In this document: one piece after another, positions 62,572 through 64,000 of the stretch | How positions within the stretch are numbered: position 1 is the first letter of the stretch | Layout of the letters: each line of letters begins with the position of its first letter | Assembly: GCF_000741165.1 (NCBI RefSeq) | Contig: NZ_JGYN01000030.1 | Span: 124,001-188,000, forward strand | DNA length: 64,000 bases | Reading direction: 5' to 3' | Source: Bifidobacterium biavatii DSM 23969 | GTDB lineage: Bacteria > Actinomycetota > Actinomycetes > Actinomycetales > Bifidobacteriaceae | The notes under the pieces: generated by a model | Databases searched by the model: none | What the model saw: the letters and a program-made list of their open reading frames with translations, nothing else | What the model was told of the DNA's origin: nothing | Program-made: the position numbers and the translations under genes

Positions 62572-63303
62572 ATGAACGTCAATGAAACCGAAGCGCGACG
62601 CCTCGCCATGCTGCAGGTGTGCGACAGTGTGTTCCCCGTGGGAGCGTTCGCATTGTCGAACGGCATGGAGACGTTCGTGCAGCGCGATTTCCTGCGCCGC
62701 GGCCCCGACTTCGAGCAGTACATGAAGAACTATCTCGAAGTCGCGCCGTATAAGGAGATCGGCCAGATGGTGATCGCCGGCCGGTACGCGACCGACGCGC
62801 GCCTGTCGAGCCGCGGATTGACCGCCAAACTGGTTGAATTGGACGAGCTCGCGAGCGCGTTGCAGTCGGCGCGCGAGATCCGCGAGGGCAGCGAGCGCAT
62901 GTGCACGCGACTGGTCAAGCTCGCGGATCAGATGGACGCCGGTTGCGGACAACGTTCGCCGTCGCTCGACCTGTACGCCGGGCTGATCCGCGACGGACGC
63001 TGCCGCGGCCTGCATTCGATCGCAATGGGACTGTACGCGGCCGACCATGCGCCGGACGTGCGCGACGCGGCGATCATGTACGGCTATTCTCTGCTCAGTG
63101 CGCTGACGATGTGCGCGGCGAAGGCGATTCCACTCAGCCAGTACGCGGGCCAGGTCGCGCTGCACGACTCGTTTCCGCGCCTCGTGCACGCGGTCGACGT
63201 CGCGATGACGCTCAAACCCGACGATCTCGGCATTTCCGGCGCCTACCTCGACATCGCCGCCATGCAGCACGAAACCCTGTATTCGAGGCTCTACATGAGC
63301 TGA
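62572..63303 (+). CDS. ureF: Urease accessory protein UreF
   Basis: A 243-residue all-helical UreF that gates the UreG GTPase within the urease activation complex. MLQVCDSVFPVGAFALSNGM matches the conserved LQ..D..FP.G.F..S.G.E motif, and the C-terminal part includes HSIAMGLYAA and IMYGYSLLSALTMCAAKAIP. The frame is open 22 codons upstream through the palindromic element; I start at MNVNETEARR after it. Confidence 0.92.
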   Translation: MNVNETEARRLAMLQVCDSVFPVGAFALSNGMETFVQRDFLRRGPDFEQYMKNYLEVAPYKEIGQMVIAGRYATDARLSSRGLTAKLVELDELASALQSAREIREGSERMCTRLVKLADQMDAGCGQRSPSLDLYAGLIRDGRCRGLHSIAMGLYAADHAPDVRDAAIMYGYSLLSALTMCAAKAIPLSQYAGQVALHDSFPRLVHAVDVAMTLKPDDLGISGAYLDIAAMQHETLYSRLYMS

Positions 63304-63487
63304 GTCACACGGAACCGAGGCGAAGGCCGGCGCATGCGATGCCCGACTCACCGTACGAAACGAGGCTGCGGCCGGCATGTGCGATGACCGACCGTATGAC
63401 TTGGCCGAGCGGCCCGGAGCGTGTCGGGCGTCGTACATGCCGACCGTCGCCGGACCCCGCACTTACGCAGCGGCCTTCAACCGTAGT

Positions 63488-63554
63488 AATGCGAAGGTTC
63501 TGACTACCCCTCAGTCACTGCGTGACAGCTCCCCTGACAAGGGGAGCCAAGAAA
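63488..63554. repeat. Short palindromic element between ureF and ureG
   Basis: GGTTCTGACTACCCCTCAGT, then CACTGCGTGACAGCTCCCCT and GACAAGGGGAGCCAAGAA. The 339-bp gap otherwise shows no gene. Confidence 0.9.
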
Positions 63555-63642
63555 ATAAAATGCAACGTTCAAACTCAACCAGTCCTTAACCAAACACTGC
63601 ACTCGCAACAATCCGCACCAACCAACAACCGAAGGAGAACAC

Positions 63643-64000
63643 ATGTCATACGTACGCATCGGCGTCGCCGGACCGGTCGGCTCGGGCAAGACCGCGCTCA
63701 TCGAGCGACTGACCCGCAAAATGGCCGACGAATACAGCATCTGCGTCGTCACCAACGACATCTACACCAAGGAGGACGCCGAGTTCCTCATCGAGCACAG
63801 CCGCCTGTCGCCCGACCGCATCGTCGGCGTGGAAACCGGCGGCTGCCCGCACACCGCCATCCGCGAGGACTGCTCGATGAATCTCGAAGCGTGCGAGGAG
63901 ATGGCCCGCACGCATCCGGACGTGCAGATCATGTTCGTCGAGTCGGGCGGCGACAACCTGTCCGCCACGTTCAGCCCGGATCTGGCCGATGCGACGATCT
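63643..64000 (+). CDS. ureG: Urease accessory GTPase UreG, 3' end missing
   Basis: The first 119 codons of UreG; the gene runs off the window. [20 protein letters not shown] has the P-loop, [15 protein letters not shown] the switch region, [19 protein letters not shown] the metal-binding CPH motif, and [17 protein letters not shown] the later signature. It uses GTP hydrolysis to hand nickel to urease. GAAGGAGAAC lies 3-4 nt before the ATG. Confidence 0.97.
   Translation, partial: MSYVRIGVAGPVGSGKTALIERLTRKMADEYSICVVTNDIYTKEDAEFLIEHSRLSPDRIVGVETGGCPHTAIREDCSMNLEACEEMARTHPDVQIMFVESGGDNLSATFSPDLADATI

Noticed and set aside
1-64000. Genomic island or prophage
   Set aside because: No integrase, phage structural gene, transposase or tRNA boundary was seen; codon character is uniform apart from the repeats and the 52.4-53.5 kb gap.

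Overview
The window is GC-rich, densely coded actinobacterial DNA and very probably comes from a Bifidobacterium. The support is a split aspartokinase, an archaeal/fungal-type aspartate-semialdehyde dehydrogenase, an actinobacterial Tad locus with a DUF4244-type pilin, a DnaX with a long disordered tail, and a sialic-acid cluster built like those of host-associated bifidobacteria. Species cannot be told from the sequence alone. No rRNA, tRNA, CRISPR array, transposase or phage gene was seen.

Layout. 1-7 kb: end of a PatB/MalY C-S lyase, a LacI regulator and a large SWIM-SNF2 helicase. 7-13 kb: leucine biosynthesis (leuD, leuC, leuA) with an IclR-type regulator divergent from leuC. 13-14.6 kb: a metallophosphoesterase. 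14.6-26 kb: a sialic-acid regulon (GntR regulator, NanA, four-gene ABC importer including a permease-ATPase fusion, NanE, ROK kinase, a TIM-barrel-like protein of unknown function). 26-30 kb: a DUF5701-like protein, asd and the two aspartokinase genes. 30-34 kb: recR and dnaX. 34-38 kb: a TetR regulator and a GH2 beta-galactosidase. 38-43 kb: a non-phosphorylative 6-deoxyhexose pathway (SDR dehydrogenase, lactonase-like amidohydrolase, L-rhamnonate dehydratase, HpcH/HpaI aldolase, IclR regulator). 43-45 kb: a lipid-kinase-like gene and a toxin-antitoxin-like pair. 45-51 kb: a Tad pilus locus in two transcription units. 51-58 kb: an MFS exporter, a gene-poor kilobase, ppk1, a Nudix-SixA fusion and a conserved hypothetical. 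58-64 kb: a nickel/cobalt ECF transporter (cbiO, cbiQ, cbiMN) divergent from urease maturation genes ureE, ureF and a ureG cut by the window end. The urease structural subunits are not in the window.

Genes working together. The nan genes would import sialic acid and carry it to N-acetylglucosamine-6-phosphate under the GntR regulator, whose likely operators are visible at three promoters. The 6-deoxyhexose genes would oxidise the sugar to a lactone, open it, dehydrate it and cleave it to pyruvate and lactaldehyde. The Cbi transporter would feed nickel to UreE/UreG. The two Tad promoters share a two-block upstream sequence that suggests one common regulator.

The most unusual feature is a dispersed palindromic element in short (about 55-65 bp) and long (about 150 bp) forms. 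It sits between genes, and copies also lie inside the reading frames of dnaX and the beta-galactosidase and form the C-terminal tail of the aldolase. Separately, several intergenic regions hold arrays of paired inverted motifs resembling REPINs.
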